From positions 1-45,063 of the forward strand of contig JBBIJH010000005.1 in NCBI GenBank assembly GCA_037446075.1: a DNA stretch of 45,063 nucleotides. Direction: 5' to 3'. The position numbers were made by a program, and so were the translations under genes. The stretch is from JBBIJH01 sp037446075. GTDB lineage: Bacteria > Bacteroidota > Ignavibacteria > UBA10030 > JAHEZR01. Numbering within the stretch: the stretch's first letter is position 1; every line of letters begins with the position of its first letter. Under the pieces are notes generated by a model. The model had not been told where the DNA came from, did no database searches, and was given only the letters and a program-made list of their open reading frames with translations. Below are positions 25,564 to 34,500 of this stretch, piece after piece.

Positions 25564-26882
25564 ATGTCAATGTTCGGGACGAAGCCGCACAATCCACCAG
25601 CGGGTGTTCTATCCTCCTCGATTGAAAACTCAATTCTTCCACGCTCTCGGAGTATAAACCTCACGGGCAATTTCACGAAATTAACTCGTCGAGGCCGGTC
25701 CACTGGAGATTTTACCCGCAATGGGTCCGCCAAAGGGCATGAAGCAACCGCAATCGCTTGGTTGGAGACCGAGCCTCAGCAGGCCCATGGTTGGGAGGCC
25801 CCGGTTCCGGGGTCACCACAGATTCATATCGTGGTTAGTACGGCGACCTCTGGTTTTCCCGTTCGACAACGAATTCAGCGCTTAGGCACTACAGCACTAA
25901 CACAGAAGGAATCCTACTGTATTGATATAGGTAGTGAGCACGTTGTCTTATTCTCCCGTGACGGAGAAGGGCTACTGCGGGGAGTGAGCACCCGCGTTCA
26001 GCTACTCTCGAGGGACAAAGATGGAGACCTATGTATCCCTTGCGGGCACATCGACGATTGGCCGTCACTTCCCCGGAGGATTTTCCTTGATTGGCCTCGT
26101 GTTGAAAAAGGACGCAAGACGTTATTGACTTTGCCTTCCGGAACAAGTTCAATCGGATTTTCTACGGCCTGTGGAGCTGGACATCGGGCGAGCGCTTGAT
26201 GGACGCAAACTCGGGATTGAAATGTCCTTCCAGCAAAGCTGACTTTCTTTTCCGGAGGATTTTGACACTACGGACTTGGACCATGTGAATCTCGTGGCGT
26301 GTCTTTATGATGAAGCAATTGATGCAGGCTTCCGCAGTTTCGGTTTGATGTTCGATGATCAGAGCTCCCAATCAGTCGAGGCAAAGAAACGAGCCCCGCT
26401 TGTCCTCGGAGGACTCAATACGCTGAATGAACTTTTTGTGGAATGGACTTCCCCTCACTTTCCCGCTGTAAACCACTATGCAACTTTGAGCACCAAGCTG
26501 AAGGATGGCAAACTCACGCTTGGTCTCATTAAGGCGCGGCGCGAGCGACTGAAAGCTTTAAAATCTACGTTCACGCAAGCTCTTGGCATATCGGGAACGA
26601 GTACGGAAGCTTTAGTACTAGATCGAAGAGATGGATCGACTTGATATCGATATGAGCATATTCAAGGATATCTTAGAGACACGAGAGCAACCGTTTCAGC
26701 TTTCGCCGGGGAGGGTGGATGCCGCGCTCAGCTCATACCATGCTCGGCAGGAAGACTGGTATACCGAACTGCTTACAATCGAAGCCCGTCGGGCGCCGAA
26801 CGCAGAAGGAGTACAGAGGTATCTCACAGAGAAATATGGTCCTCGTCACTGTCTCACCGGGAAATCTCCAAACATTCCTTAG
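25564..26882 (+). pseudogene. Degraded GH20/GH84-type beta-N-acetylglucosaminidase gene
   Basis: Fragments in different frames line up in order with one exported glycoside hydrolase. Around 25900-26100, 'YCIDIGSEHVVLFSRDGEGL' and 'LCIPCGHIDDWPSLPRRIF' match the GH20b-like N-terminal domain found before GH20 and GH84 catalytic domains. Near 26125-26220 a shifted frame reads 'FRNKFNRIFYGLWSWTSGER'. From about 26215 another frame, interrupted by TGA at 26240-26242, continues with 'IDAGFRSFGLMFDDQ', resembling the GH84 catalytic 'GvrsFallfDD' strand. A last frame (26631-26882) with 'EGVQRYLTEKYGP' is unassigned. No single frame covers a full enzyme and no start with a ribosome site is seen, so the gene looks dead. 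Confidence 0.6.
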
Positions 26883-27011
26883 GGATGGTGGGTGACATAT
26901 TACTACGGGGCGGTGAGGGACGAAATCGAGAAAGCTCTCCGCGGCCGATAAGGAGTTTTTGCTTTCAAAGGGTAATAACGAACCTAATCTCAAACAGATC
27001 TGACTCGCTAC

Positions 27012-27635
27012 ATGCAAGCTTTCGACAAAGCACCTCGACCTTTTTCCATCATCATATTCGACCTCGGCAACGTTCTGGTAAGGGTGGATTATCCGGCGTT
27101 CCTTCGCACGCTCGGCTTTGACCATACGATGAGCGGTGAGGAGTTGTACAGGCTTCTAGAGGTCGACTCGAGAGCATATGAAACCGGGAAAGTGAGTCCT
27201 CGAGAGTACCTCGCTGCGCTTAACGAGAAGCTTGGTACGAGGTATAGTTTCAAGCAGTTCGAGAGAGCATGGAGGTCCATCTTGCCAGAGGCGGTCCCCG
27301 GGATGCCCGAATTGGTTGAACGCCTTGCGCGAGAGTATCGATTGATGATTCTCAGCAACACGAATGAACTTCACTTCCGTCATATGATGGAGCTCTTACC
27401 GTTCCTTCGTCACTTCGAGCGGTTTTTTCTTTCGTTCGAGATCGGGTATCTGAAACCAGAGCCCGCTGTGTACAACCACGTCTTGTCTGAGGTAGGCATA
27501 CCCCCGGATCGTTTCTTGTTCATCGATGATCTTGAACCGAACATCGAGGCAGCAAGGAATGCAGGGATGAGCGGTATCGTCTTTCGAGGAGTTGAATTGC
27601 TGCGGAAGGACCTTGAACGTTTGAAAGTCTTCTAA
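27012..27635 (+). CDS. HAD family hydrolase (HAD-IA, YihX-like phosphatase)
   Basis: The 207-residue protein has the four HAD motifs: 'IIFDLGNVLVRVD' with the nucleophile Asp17, 'MILSNTNELH' (motif II), Lys in 'GYLKPEPAVYNHVL' (motif III) and 'FLFIDDLEPNIEAARNAGM' (motif IV). The 'FDLGNVL' form and the alpha-helical cap between motifs I and II place it near YihX (alpha-D-glucose-1-phosphate phosphatase) and related sugar-phosphate phosphatases. It is cytoplasmic. It is 16 bases upstream of the dehydrogenase gene and probably in one operon with it. The actual substrate cannot be inferred. Confidence 0.87.
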   Translation: MQAFDKAPRPFSIIIFDLGNVLVRVDYPAFLRTLGFDHTMSGEELYRLLEVDSRAYETGKVSPREYLAALNEKLGTRYSFKQFERAWRSILPEAVPGMPELVERLAREYRLMILSNTNELHFRHMMELLPFLRHFERFFLSFEIGYLKPEPAVYNHVLSEVGIPPDRFLFIDDLEPNIEAARNAGMSGIVFRGVELLRKDLERLKVF

Positions 27636-27651
27636 ATGGAGCGGAGTCAGC

Positions 27652-28518
27652 ATGACTCAACCGATCGGATTCATTGGACTGGGCATGATGGGCAAGCCCA
27701 TGGCCTTGCGGTTGCTGAGCGAGGGCTTCTCGCTTCACGTTTACAACCGCACAAAGGACAAAGCAAGAGAGATTCTGGAAAAGGGTGCCATCTGGTGTGA
27801 GAGCCCGAGAGTTGTGATGGAGAAGAGTCAGGTCGTTATCTCGATGATCACAGACTCGGAAGCCCTTGAAGAGGTTACCCTGGGCGAAAAAGGTCTGCTC
27901 AAAGGGGTGAGTGCAGGCAAGATTCACGTAGATATGAGCACCGTGTTACCAGCTACAACTCGGGGGTTGCGACTGAAATATCGGAGAAGAGGCGCGCACT
28001 TCCTACACGCTCCTGTCTTGGGCAGTGTTCCACACGCTACGGAGGGGCAGCTACTCATCTTCGTGGGTGGAGACCGCAGCGTCGCCAATCGATGTGAGTC
28101 AATATTCAACACACTCGGTCGTCGAGTCTGGTACCTCGATGAGATTACGAAAGCGGGACACCTGAAACTTGTCTGCAACCTTTTTATTGCGAGCATGATT
28201 ACAGCTCTCTCAGAAGGCCTTGTCCTCAGCGAGAAGGCCGGGGTTCCGTCGAGCATGGTTCTTGAGGTCTTGAAGGAGTCTGCCCTCAACGCTCCAATGT
28301 ACCAGACGAAGGGAGAGTCAATCCGAGCGCGGAATTTCAACCCCAGATTCCTGCTCGCTCACATGTTGAAAGATCTGCGTCTCATCGTCGAGTCTGCCCA
28401 TCAAGCAGGACTTTCCTTTCCAGTTGTTGAGGCAATCCAAGGGCTCTTCGCAAGGGCAGATTCTGAGGGCTTGGGCAATGAGGACTACTCGGCTGTTGCC
28501 AAGGTGCTAGAAAAATAA
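27652..28518 (+). CDS. NAD(P)-dependent oxidoreductase of the 3-hydroxyisobutyrate dehydrogenase family
   Basis: The 288-residue protein begins 'IGFIGLGMMGKPMALRLL', the dinucleotide-binding motif of beta-hydroxyacid dehydrogenases, followed by 'VYNRTKDKAREILEKGA'. 'HVDMSTVLPATTRGL' and 'FLHAPVLGSVPHATEGQLL' are the substrate-binding stretch, and 'AGHLKLVCNLFIASM' carries the expected catalytic Lys. Family members reduce or oxidise 3-hydroxyacids (3-hydroxyisobutyrate, tartronate semialdehyde, succinic semialdehyde); the exact substrate is unknown. The usual GG before the catalytic helix is not obvious, but length and motifs fit well. Confidence 0.88.
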   Translation: MTQPIGFIGLGMMGKPMALRLLSEGFSLHVYNRTKDKAREILEKGAIWCESPRVVMEKSQVVISMITDSEALEEVTLGEKGLLKGVSAGKIHVDMSTVLPATTRGLRLKYRRRGAHFLHAPVLGSVPHATEGQLLIFVGGDRSVANRCESIFNTLGRRVWYLDEITKAGHLKLVCNLFIASMITALSEGLVLSEKAGVPSSMVLEVLKESALNAPMYQTKGESIRARNFNPRFLLAHMLKDLRLIVESAHQAGLSFPVVEAIQGLFARADSEGLGNEDYSAVAKVLEK

Positions 28519-28759
28519 CTCTGCTTGTGGCTGAGTCCTCAAATCTATAAGCTCAGCGAGATCAGTTTAATGCTGCCTTTCTCAAAGTGGAAAAACGCTA
28601 CCAATTCTGGCAAATCTGAACTTCTCGCGCTGTTTTTCCCTCCTAACTGAGTCTCCGCCGAGGTCCAGAAAAGTGGGGGATTAGTCCATCTTTCGCCCAA
28701 AGTCAGGATTGCCGTAGTTATCAACATCTCTTAGAATCTTCACTTTCTCAATTTTTTCC

Positions 28760-28788
28760 TTGACAATAAATTTTAATTCATTAAATTT
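28760..28788 (+). promoter_or_regulatory. Candidate sigma-70-type promoter of the dcw cluster
   Basis: A perfect TTGACA (28760-28765) is followed after 16 bases by TAAATT (28782-28787) in an AT-rich stretch about 90 bases before mraZ. It lies immediately upstream of the TGGG boxes, so a bound MraZ would sit at or just after the transcription start. If the organism uses Bacteroidota-type promoters, the match may be less meaningful. Confidence 0.5.
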
Positions 28789-28799
28789 CCTCATCGATG

Positions 28800-28846
28800 G
28801 TGGGTAAAAGTGGGGAGCCAGTGGGTGAAAATTTTTTTGTCTGGGG
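28800..28846 (+). promoter_or_regulatory. MraZ operator: phased TGGG boxes
   Basis: GTGGG occurs at 28800, 28810 and 28821, and TGGGG at 28842, so the TGGG cores start at 28801, 28811, 28822 and 28842: spacings of 10, 11 and 20 bases, on one face of the helix. MraZ is known to bind direct repeats of TGGGN separated by about 5 bases upstream of its own gene. The array lies between the candidate promoter and the mraZ ATG at 28878, fitting autorepression. Confidence 0.72.
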
Positions 28847-28877
28847 CAGTTTTTCTGTTTAGCTTTCGGCTGAAAAA

Positions 28878-29327
28878 ATGTCATCCTTTAAGGGGCGTTA
28901 CGCATATTCTGTAGATAGTAAAGGCCGAATTAACATTCCGGCAAAGCTTCGAAAGTCTCTCTCTCCAGAAGCCAACGACACCTTTGTAATCACCCGCGGC
29001 TTTGAGCAGTGTCTGTTTGCCTACCCGCTGGATGAGTGGAACAAGCTAGAGCACACGATTCGAAGTTTGTCGCCGTCTAACCCGCAGCATCGGTTCTTTG
29101 TGCGAACACTTCTACAGTGGGCCACCGAGGCACAGTTGGATGGCCAGGCTCGCATTATCATTCCCCAAGATCTGTTGAAGTTTGCTGGCATCGAAAACGA
29201 GGTTCTCATCGTGGGAGTCCTCGAGCGCATTGAGGTCTGGAATCCCAAGACCTACGAGGAATATCTGAGGACGCAACCCACCCCCTACGAGTCCGTGGCA
29301 GAAGCTGTACTAGGACAGAAGGGATAA
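28878..29327 (+). CDS. mraZ: Transcriptional regulator MraZ
   Basis: The 149-residue protein has two SpoVT/AbrB-like MraZ repeats: 'FKGRYAYSVDSKGRINIPAK' at the start, with the DxKGR DNA-binding motif, and 'EAQLDGQARIIIPQDLLKFA' in the second half, where the motif is DGQAR. MraZ forms ring-shaped oligomers and represses the division and cell wall cluster by binding TGGG repeats, which are present just upstream. It is the first gene of the cluster and 32 bases upstream of rsmH. Length is typical. Confidence 0.96.
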   Translation: MSSFKGRYAYSVDSKGRINIPAKLRKSLSPEANDTFVITRGFEQCLFAYPLDEWNKLEHTIRSLSPSNPQHRFFVRTLLQWATEAQLDGQARIIIPQDLLKFAGIENEVLIVGVLERIEVWNPKTYEEYLRTQPTPYESVAEAVLGQKG

Positions 29328-29359
29328 TCCTTCGAGTTCACTCTCAGGTACTGGGGGTA

Positions 29360-30295
29360 ATGACTTATGTGTATCACACGCCCGTACTTCTTGCAGAGGT
29401 ACTACACCACTTAGATCCCCAGCCAACTGGTATCTACCTCGATGGCACCGTTGGGGGAGGCGGACATGCGGAGGAAATCCTCAAGAGACTCTCAGCGCAC
29501 GGAAGGCTCGTCGGCTTGGATGCTGATGAGTCCGCCATCCGGTTTTCCACGAGCCGTCTCCGCCGCTTTGGAAATCGCGTGACGCTCATTCACAGCAACT
29601 TTCGCGATATGAAGTCTGTTCTGAAAAGTCTCAACATAGAGGCCATCGACGGCCTGCTTCTCGATCTAGGCGTTTCGCATGCACAGCTTGACCAAGCAGG
29701 ACGGGGTTTCAGCTTCCAGAAGGATGAGCGTCTCGATATGCGGATGGACCAGAATCAGAAGCTTGATGCGTGGACGGTAGTCAACAACCGCTCAGAGCGG
29801 GAGCTGGCGGAAATCCTCTGGAACTATGGAGAAGAACGTAGGTCGCGGCAGCTCGCTAGAAAGATCGTCGTAATGCGCCGGCATCAGCCGATCAACACGA
29901 CCGGAGACTTTGCAGAAATTGTCAGGTCTGTTGTAGGATCAAGACTGCTGACGAAATCTTTGGCGCGAGTTTTCCAGGCGATCAGGATCGAAGTCAACAA
30001 CGAGCTAGAGAATCTACAACGAGCTCTTGAAGACGGGCTCGAAGTTCTTCGGATTGGCGGACGGATGGTGGTATTGTCCTATCATTCGCTCGAGGATCGG
30101 ATTGTGAAAAACTTCTTCAAAGAGAAGTCAAGACATGGAGTTCCTTCGGGGAACAAGCTCTTCCCGGATCGACCGCAGGAGCCGCAATTGAGGATTCTGA
30201 CTCGGAAGCCAGTGTCTCCGTCAGAGGAGGAGATCAAGAACAATCCCCACGCTCGAAGTGCGAAACTGCGCGCGGCGGAGAAAATCGGAGGTTGA
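29360..30295 (+). CDS. rsmH: 16S rRNA (cytosine(1402)-N(4))-methyltransferase RsmH
   Basis: The 311-residue protein starts with 'YHTPVLLAEVLHHL' and the SAM-binding 'YLDGTVGGGGHAEEIL', followed by 'DGLLLDLGVSHAQLDQAGRG' and 'DERLDMRMD', all conserved in RsmH (MraW). 'GGRMVVLSYHSLEDRIVKNF' is the C-terminal signature. It methylates N4 of C1402 in 16S rRNA in the ribosomal P site. It occupies the standard second position of the dcw cluster, and its stop (TGA 30293-30295) lies just 2 bases before the ftsL GTG. Confidence 0.97.
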   Translation: MTYVYHTPVLLAEVLHHLDPQPTGIYLDGTVGGGGHAEEILKRLSAHGRLVGLDADESAIRFSTSRLRRFGNRVTLIHSNFRDMKSVLKSLNIEAIDGLLLDLGVSHAQLDQAGRGFSFQKDERLDMRMDQNQKLDAWTVVNNRSERELAEILWNYGEERRSRQLARKIVVMRRHQPINTTGDFAEIVRSVVGSRLLTKSLARVFQAIRIEVNNELENLQRALEDGLEVLRIGGRMVVLSYHSLEDRIVKNFFKEKSRHGVPSGNKLFPDRPQEPQLRILTRKPVSPSEEEIKNNPHARSAKLRAAEKIGG

Positions 30296-30297
30296 GC

Positions 30298-30735
30298 GTG
30301 GGTAGAACAGTTCGGAATGTTCTTGAGAATCCTAGGAATAGCCGGAGACTTCTTTACAACGGGGATTTCCACGGGGAAAAACCAGCAAACGAACCAGTGA
30401 GGGGCAGTGCCAGTGTCCTAAGGCAGCCTTCGTCCATCTTTAACACCGTTCTTTTCCTATGTTTAGTGGCCGTCGCCATCGTCATATATATCAGTAACAT
30501 CATCGCCGTGAATCGGCTTGCTGTAGAGGTCAACGACCTTCAGCAAAAGTATGATGCGATTTTAAATGAGAACGAGATCCTGCGTGCCGAGATCAATCGG
30601 CGCTCTAGCCTTGAAAGGATCGGCAGAATCGCCACGGAACAGCTGGGTCTCCAACACCCGAGGGAACAGCCTCAGTGGCTTGAAGTTGATCAGAGACGTT
30701 TGGAAGATATCCAGAAAGCAGAGAGAAGGCATTGA
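30298..30735 (+). CDS. ftsL: Cell division protein FtsL-like
   Basis: The GTG at 30298 is preferred over the TTG at 30292, because GGAGG lies 6 bases before the GTG and directly abuts the TTG; this gives 145 residues. The protein has a cytoplasmic N-terminal tail, one transmembrane helix ('VLFLCLVAVAIVIYISNII') and a periplasmic coiled coil ('VNDLQQKYDAILNENEILRA') ending with 'RIGRIATEQLGL', the common C-terminal signature of FtsL. FtsL bridges FtsQ and FtsB to the FtsW-FtsI synthase at the septum. Sequence conservation is low in this family, so the name rests on topology, the terminal motif and position between rsmH and ftsI. Confidence 0.85.
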   Translation: MGRTVRNVLENPRNSRRLLYNGDFHGEKPANEPVRGSASVLRQPSSIFNTVLFLCLVAVAIVIYISNIIAVNRLAVEVNDLQQKYDAILNENEILRAEINRRSSLERIGRIATEQLGLQHPREQPQWLEVDQRRLEDIQKAERRH

Positions 30736-32933
30736 AACTTTCTTGGAAAAAAAGAGCTGAGAGCAAAGAAACATCGAGTTCAGAGCGTGCACTCCGGTTC
30801 CGAGTCTTACTCTTGAAGCTTTCACTCCTTCTCTTGTTTCTCCTCGTTGTCTGGCGCCTCATTCAAATTCAAATCGTGGAAGCCCCGAAGTATCAGGAAA
30901 TTGCGAGGCGTCAGTATGAAGCCCGCGTGCCTCTCCCGGCAGCAAAAGGAAACATCTTTGATCGAAATGGGAACATCCTTGTATCTAACAGTCAGTTCAT
31001 CTCGTACGCTGTGGATCCGAAGGTCGTTGGCAAGGAGGCGGGAAGGGTTGCCGAAGCCTTTGCGCAAGTCTTTGGGAAACCGAAGAAACACTACATGGAG
31101 AAATTGAAAACAGACAAGAGGTTTGTGTGGTTGGAACGACGGGTGATGCCTGAGATCGGACGCCGGTTGCGGGAAAAGGATCTCCCCGGGGTTGTTTCAC
31201 TGAATGAGGCGAAGCGCCTGTACCACTATGACAAACTCGCCGGTCAATTGCTAGGCTTCACCGACATCGATAATGTTGGATTGAGCGGCCTCGAGCTTCA
31301 GTTTGACAAACAGATGCGAGGGTTGGATGGGTACGTCGTACTCCAAAAAGATGGGATGGGAAATCGGAGGCCTTCTGTCGATTATCCTCGCGTTGAGCCA
31401 ACGCCGGGCGCCAACCTCCACCTGACCATCGACCTCGGTTATCAATCCATATTGGAGGCAGAGCTTGAGAAAGGAGTGCAGAAAAGCAACGCGGAGAGTG
31501 GTCTGGCCGTGATGATGAATCCCAAGACGGGCGAAATCCTTGGACTCGCCCAGTACCCAGGGATCAATCCTAACGAGGTTGGTAGGGATGATGTTGAAAG
31601 CCAGCGCATCCGCGTGGTGACGGACATGTTTGAGCCGGGCTCCATTTTTAAGGTCGTGACGGTTTCGGCAGCTTTAGAGGGCAATTTGGTCAGCCCACAT
31701 CAAAGGTTTTTTGCAGAAAACGGGAAGTATGAAGTCCACCTCCGGAATGGGAAAATTCGCCTCATTCGGGATGTCCATGATCACGGGTGGCTAACGTTTC
31801 AGGAAGCCTTGGAGGTATCCTCTAATATAGTGATGGCGAAGGTTAGTGACATTATCGGACCGGAGCGTCTCTACCGAAAGGCTAAGGAGTTTGGTTTCGG
31901 TGCCCGGACAGGAATTGAGGTGCCCGGAGAAATTCTTGGCGAGTTGAAGAAACCGAGCGCTTGGTCAGCCACCACCCTGAATACAATGGCATACGGCTAC
32001 GAGATCGGCGTAACTCCGATCCAGCTCCTTGCAGCTTATGCCGCTGTGGCAAATGGAGGAGTTCTGCTCAGACCATTTGTGGTGAAAAAAATCGTTGGTC
32101 CTGCAGGGGAAATACTTACAGCGTCGAAGCCCAAAATTGTTCGCAGAGTCCTTTCAAAGCAAACCAGTCACACAATGCGAAGCCTTCTGGAGGGAGTTGT
32201 TGAACGTGGGACGGGGACTCTAGCGAAGATCGAAGGGATTCAGATTGCCGGGAAGACAGGGACATCACGAAAGCATTTTGCCGGGAAATATCTTACCAAC
32301 AGTTACACAGCCTCCTTCATTGGATTTTTTCCAGTACAAGATCCCCAGATTATTTGTCTCGTGATGATCGACAATCCACGTAGTGGCGCATATTATGGAG
32401 GCCAGGTTGCGGCACCCGTTTTCCGCGCCATTGCAGAGCGAATCATCAGCACGTCGATGGATATTCCTCGAACAGCGGTGAAGGGTCTCGTCGCGGAACA
32501 GATTACGCCAGGCTCTGTTCTTGTGCCCAACGTCTGCAGCCTAAAGATCGATGTAGCACGAAAGCTTCTTGAAGAGCGAAAGCTTGCGATGGAGCAAGTG
32601 GGCGAGGGAGAGGTTGTCCTGAAGCAGTCCCCTGAACCAGGAAGCAAACTAACAGAGGGCGGATTGGTGACTCTCTTTCTAACGCGACGTACAACAGGTG
32701 CTGGCGATGCAGCGGTTGAAACACCGGATCTTCGTGGATTGTCCCTCCGGCGCGCGATGAGCCGATTGACAATGGACAAGCTTCTTGCAGTTGTGAGGGG
32801 CTCTGGTATCGTAGTGGATCAAAGCCCGGCACCCGGAGAAAAGGTCAAATCCGGAACAAAGGTCTTCATCTATTGTGAACCAAAGCGATCAACGACCGTA
32901 GCTCTCAACGAAGGCGATTCGGATCGCCGCTAG
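30732..32933 (+). CDS. ftsI: Septal peptidoglycan transpeptidase FtsI (PBP3 class) with two PASTA domains
   Basis: The 733-residue protein has a short cytoplasmic tail, a transmembrane helix ('VLLLKLSLLLLFLLVVW'), the pedestal motif 'RGxIxDRNG'-like 'AKGNIFDRNGNILV', and transpeptidase motifs S304-I-F-K307, S363-S-N365 and K508-T-G-T511. Two PASTA domains follow (about residues 596-660 and 668-725), each with the 'VPNVCSL'/'TPDLRGLS' opening and 'SPEPGSKL'/'SPAPGEKV' turn. It cross-links septal peptidoglycan with FtsW. The start is TTG (30732), overlapping the ftsL TGA; no other start precedes the membrane helix. PASTA tails are common in Gram-positives and in Bacteroidota/Chlorobi-type FtsI, not in E. 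coli FtsI. Confidence 0.96.
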   Translation: MKLSWKKRAESKETSSSERALRFRVLLLKLSLLLLFLLVVWRLIQIQIVEAPKYQEIARRQYEARVPLPAAKGNIFDRNGNILVSNSQFISYAVDPKVVGKEAGRVAEAFAQVFGKPKKHYMEKLKTDKRFVWLERRVMPEIGRRLREKDLPGVVSLNEAKRLYHYDKLAGQLLGFTDIDNVGLSGLELQFDKQMRGLDGYVVLQKDGMGNRRPSVDYPRVEPTPGANLHLTIDLGYQSILEAELEKGVQKSNAESGLAVMMNPKTGEILGLAQYPGINPNEVGRDDVESQRIRVVTDMFEPGSIFKVVTVSAALEGNLVSPHQRFFAENGKYEVHLRNGKIRLIRDVHDHGWLTFQEALEVSSNIVMAKVSDIIGPERLYRKAKEFGFGARTGIEVPGEILGELKKPSAWSATTLNTMAYGYEIGVTPIQLLAAYAAVANGGVLLRPFVVKKIVGPAGEILTASKPKIVRRVLSKQTSHTMRSLLEGVVERGTGTLAKIEGIQIAGKTGTSRKHFAGKYLTNSYTASFIGFFPVQDPQIICLVMIDNPRSGAYYGGQVAAPVFRAIAERIISTSMDIPRTAVKGLVAEQITPGSVLVPNVCSLKIDVARKLLEERKLAMEQVGEGEVVLKQSPEPGSKLTEGGLVTLFLTRRTTGAGDAAVETPDLRGLSLRRAMSRLTMDKLLAVVRGSGIVVDQSPAPGEKVKSGTKVFIYCEPKRSTTVALNEGDSDRR

Positions 32934-32947
32934 GCTCATGAGACTGT

Positions 32948-34456
32948 ATGACTCTCCTTCAGCTCCTGGACGGAGTACAGGTAACGAAACTTCTACAGAT
33001 TGGCTACGGCGTAAAACTCCAGACAGAGGACGTACGGGTCAAGGAGATCGCGTACGATTCGCGAGCAGTGGAACCAGGAGACGTCTTCGTTGCAATCCGG
33101 GGTATGGAAGTGGATGGTCATCGCTACATTGAGGATGCGATTCATCGGGGTGCGCGGGCAGTAGTCTTAGAAGACGACAGCGCAATTCCCGATTCGTTCT
33201 TTGTTCATAGTGACGTCGTGAAAATCGTTGTGCCGAACTCTCGCCGGGTGCTTGCTCAGATGGCGTCAAACTACTTCCAGCATCCAGCTCGACAACTCAA
33301 ATTGATCGGTGTGACAGGAACAAACGGAAAAACAACCGCAACACATCTGTTGAAGTCAATTCTCGAAGCGAATGGCGAGAAGGTCGGTCTGATTGGGACG
33401 ATTGAATATAAAATCGGTGATGAAGTGATTCCAGCCGTCCACACAACCCCGGAATCCTTGGAGTTGAATGAACTCCTCCACTCGATGGTCACGAAAGGTT
33501 GCCGGTCGGCAGTGATGGAGGTTTCCTCTCACGCCCTGGCGCTTGACCGTGTCTACGGCCTTGAGTATCAACTTGCGCTCTTCACGAATCTGACGCAGGA
33601 CCATCTCGATTTCCACGGATCGATGGATGCGTACTTTCATGCGAAGAAAACGCTGTTCGACGGATTGGGTGAGTCGTCCATAGCGGTCACGAATCTGGAC
33701 GACGAGCGAGGATTATCGATTCTCTCCTCCACAAAAGCGAAGTGCATTACGTATGGAGTCGAGAATCAGGCGGATGTAAAAGCTCAGGACCTGCGGGCAG
33801 GAATGAACGGGATTGCTTTTACAGTCCAGTATCAGGGGGAGACGATTGCTCTAAATTCACCGTTGATCGGGCGATTCAATGTTTACAACGTCTTAGGCGC
33901 GGCGGCCTGTGCCCTCGCGATGGGGCTGCCGGATGAAACGATCCAATCGGGGATTGGGAAAGTAAAATCGGTCCGCGGAAGATTTGAACGAATCGATTCG
34001 GGGCGAGGATGGATCGTCATCATTGATTATGCTCACACTCCGGATGCTCTCCAGAAGGCTCTCCTTGCGATTCACGACATGATGATCCACGAGAATCGTG
34101 GAAGAGTCATCACAATCTTCGGATGTGGAGGAGAGCGCGATCCCGACAAGCGGCCAAAGATGGGCAAGATTGCCAGCAACTTAAGCGACGTTGTGATAGT
34201 GACCTCCGACAATCCTCGTCGCGAGGACCCCGATGTGATCATTGGCGACATTGTGAAGGGAATCCCTCACGGAGCGACCGTCGAGCAGGTAAGAGATCGC
34301 AGGGAGGCCATCCGCCTCGGGCTGGAGATGGCAAGGCCAGGCGATGTTGTCCTACTTGCGGGAAAAGGACACGAAACGTGTCAGGTCGTTGGGGAGAGCA
34401 AAATTCATTTTGACGATCGTGAAGAAGTGGAAAGCTTTCTTCGCTCAACGCGGTAG
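32948..34456 (+). CDS. murE: UDP-MurNAc-L-Ala-D-Glu:meso-diaminopimelate ligase MurE
   Basis: The 502-residue protein has the Mur ligase N-domain ('VKEIAYDSRAVEPGDVFVAI'), the ATP loop 'GVTGTNGKTTATHLLKS', 'MEVSSHALALDRVYG' and 'ALFTNLTQDHLDFHG'. The C-terminal domain has 'DYAHTPDALQKAL' and D421-N-P-R424, the motif that selects meso-diaminopimelate, so the cell wall is probably DAP-type. It adds the third residue of the stem peptide in the cytoplasm. It follows ftsI by 14 bases and precedes murF by 44. Confidence 0.97.
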   Translation: MTLLQLLDGVQVTKLLQIGYGVKLQTEDVRVKEIAYDSRAVEPGDVFVAIRGMEVDGHRYIEDAIHRGARAVVLEDDSAIPDSFFVHSDVVKIVVPNSRRVLAQMASNYFQHPARQLKLIGVTGTNGKTTATHLLKSILEANGEKVGLIGTIEYKIGDEVIPAVHTTPESLELNELLHSMVTKGCRSAVMEVSSHALALDRVYGLEYQLALFTNLTQDHLDFHGSMDAYFHAKKTLFDGLGESSIAVTNLDDERGLSILSSTKAKCITYGVENQADVKAQDLRAGMNGIAFTVQYQGETIALNSPLIGRFNVYNVLGAAACALAMGLPDETIQSGIGKVKSVRGRFERIDSGRGWIVIIDYAHTPDALQKALLAIHDMMIHENRGRVITIFGCGGERDPDKRPKMGKIASNLSDVVIVTSDNPRREDPDVIIGDIVKGIPHGATVEQVRDRREAIRLGLEMARPGDVVLLAGKGHETCQVVGESKIHFDDREEVESFLRSTR

Positions 34457-34500
34457 ACTGAGAATTGCAGAAGCAATGAACGGGAAATCCTCGGCCAGCA

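Larger units (their letters stand above)
28519..28877. other. mraZ: Intergenic region upstream of the dcw cluster
   Basis: These 359 bases separate the dehydrogenase gene from mraZ. The proximal half holds a short inverted repeat GCTGAG/CTCAGC (28530-28535 and 28552-28557), at best a weak terminator. The distal half is AT-rich and contains the promoter and MraZ boxes listed separately. An isolated TGGGG also occurs near 28674. No gene is seen. Confidence 0.5.
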
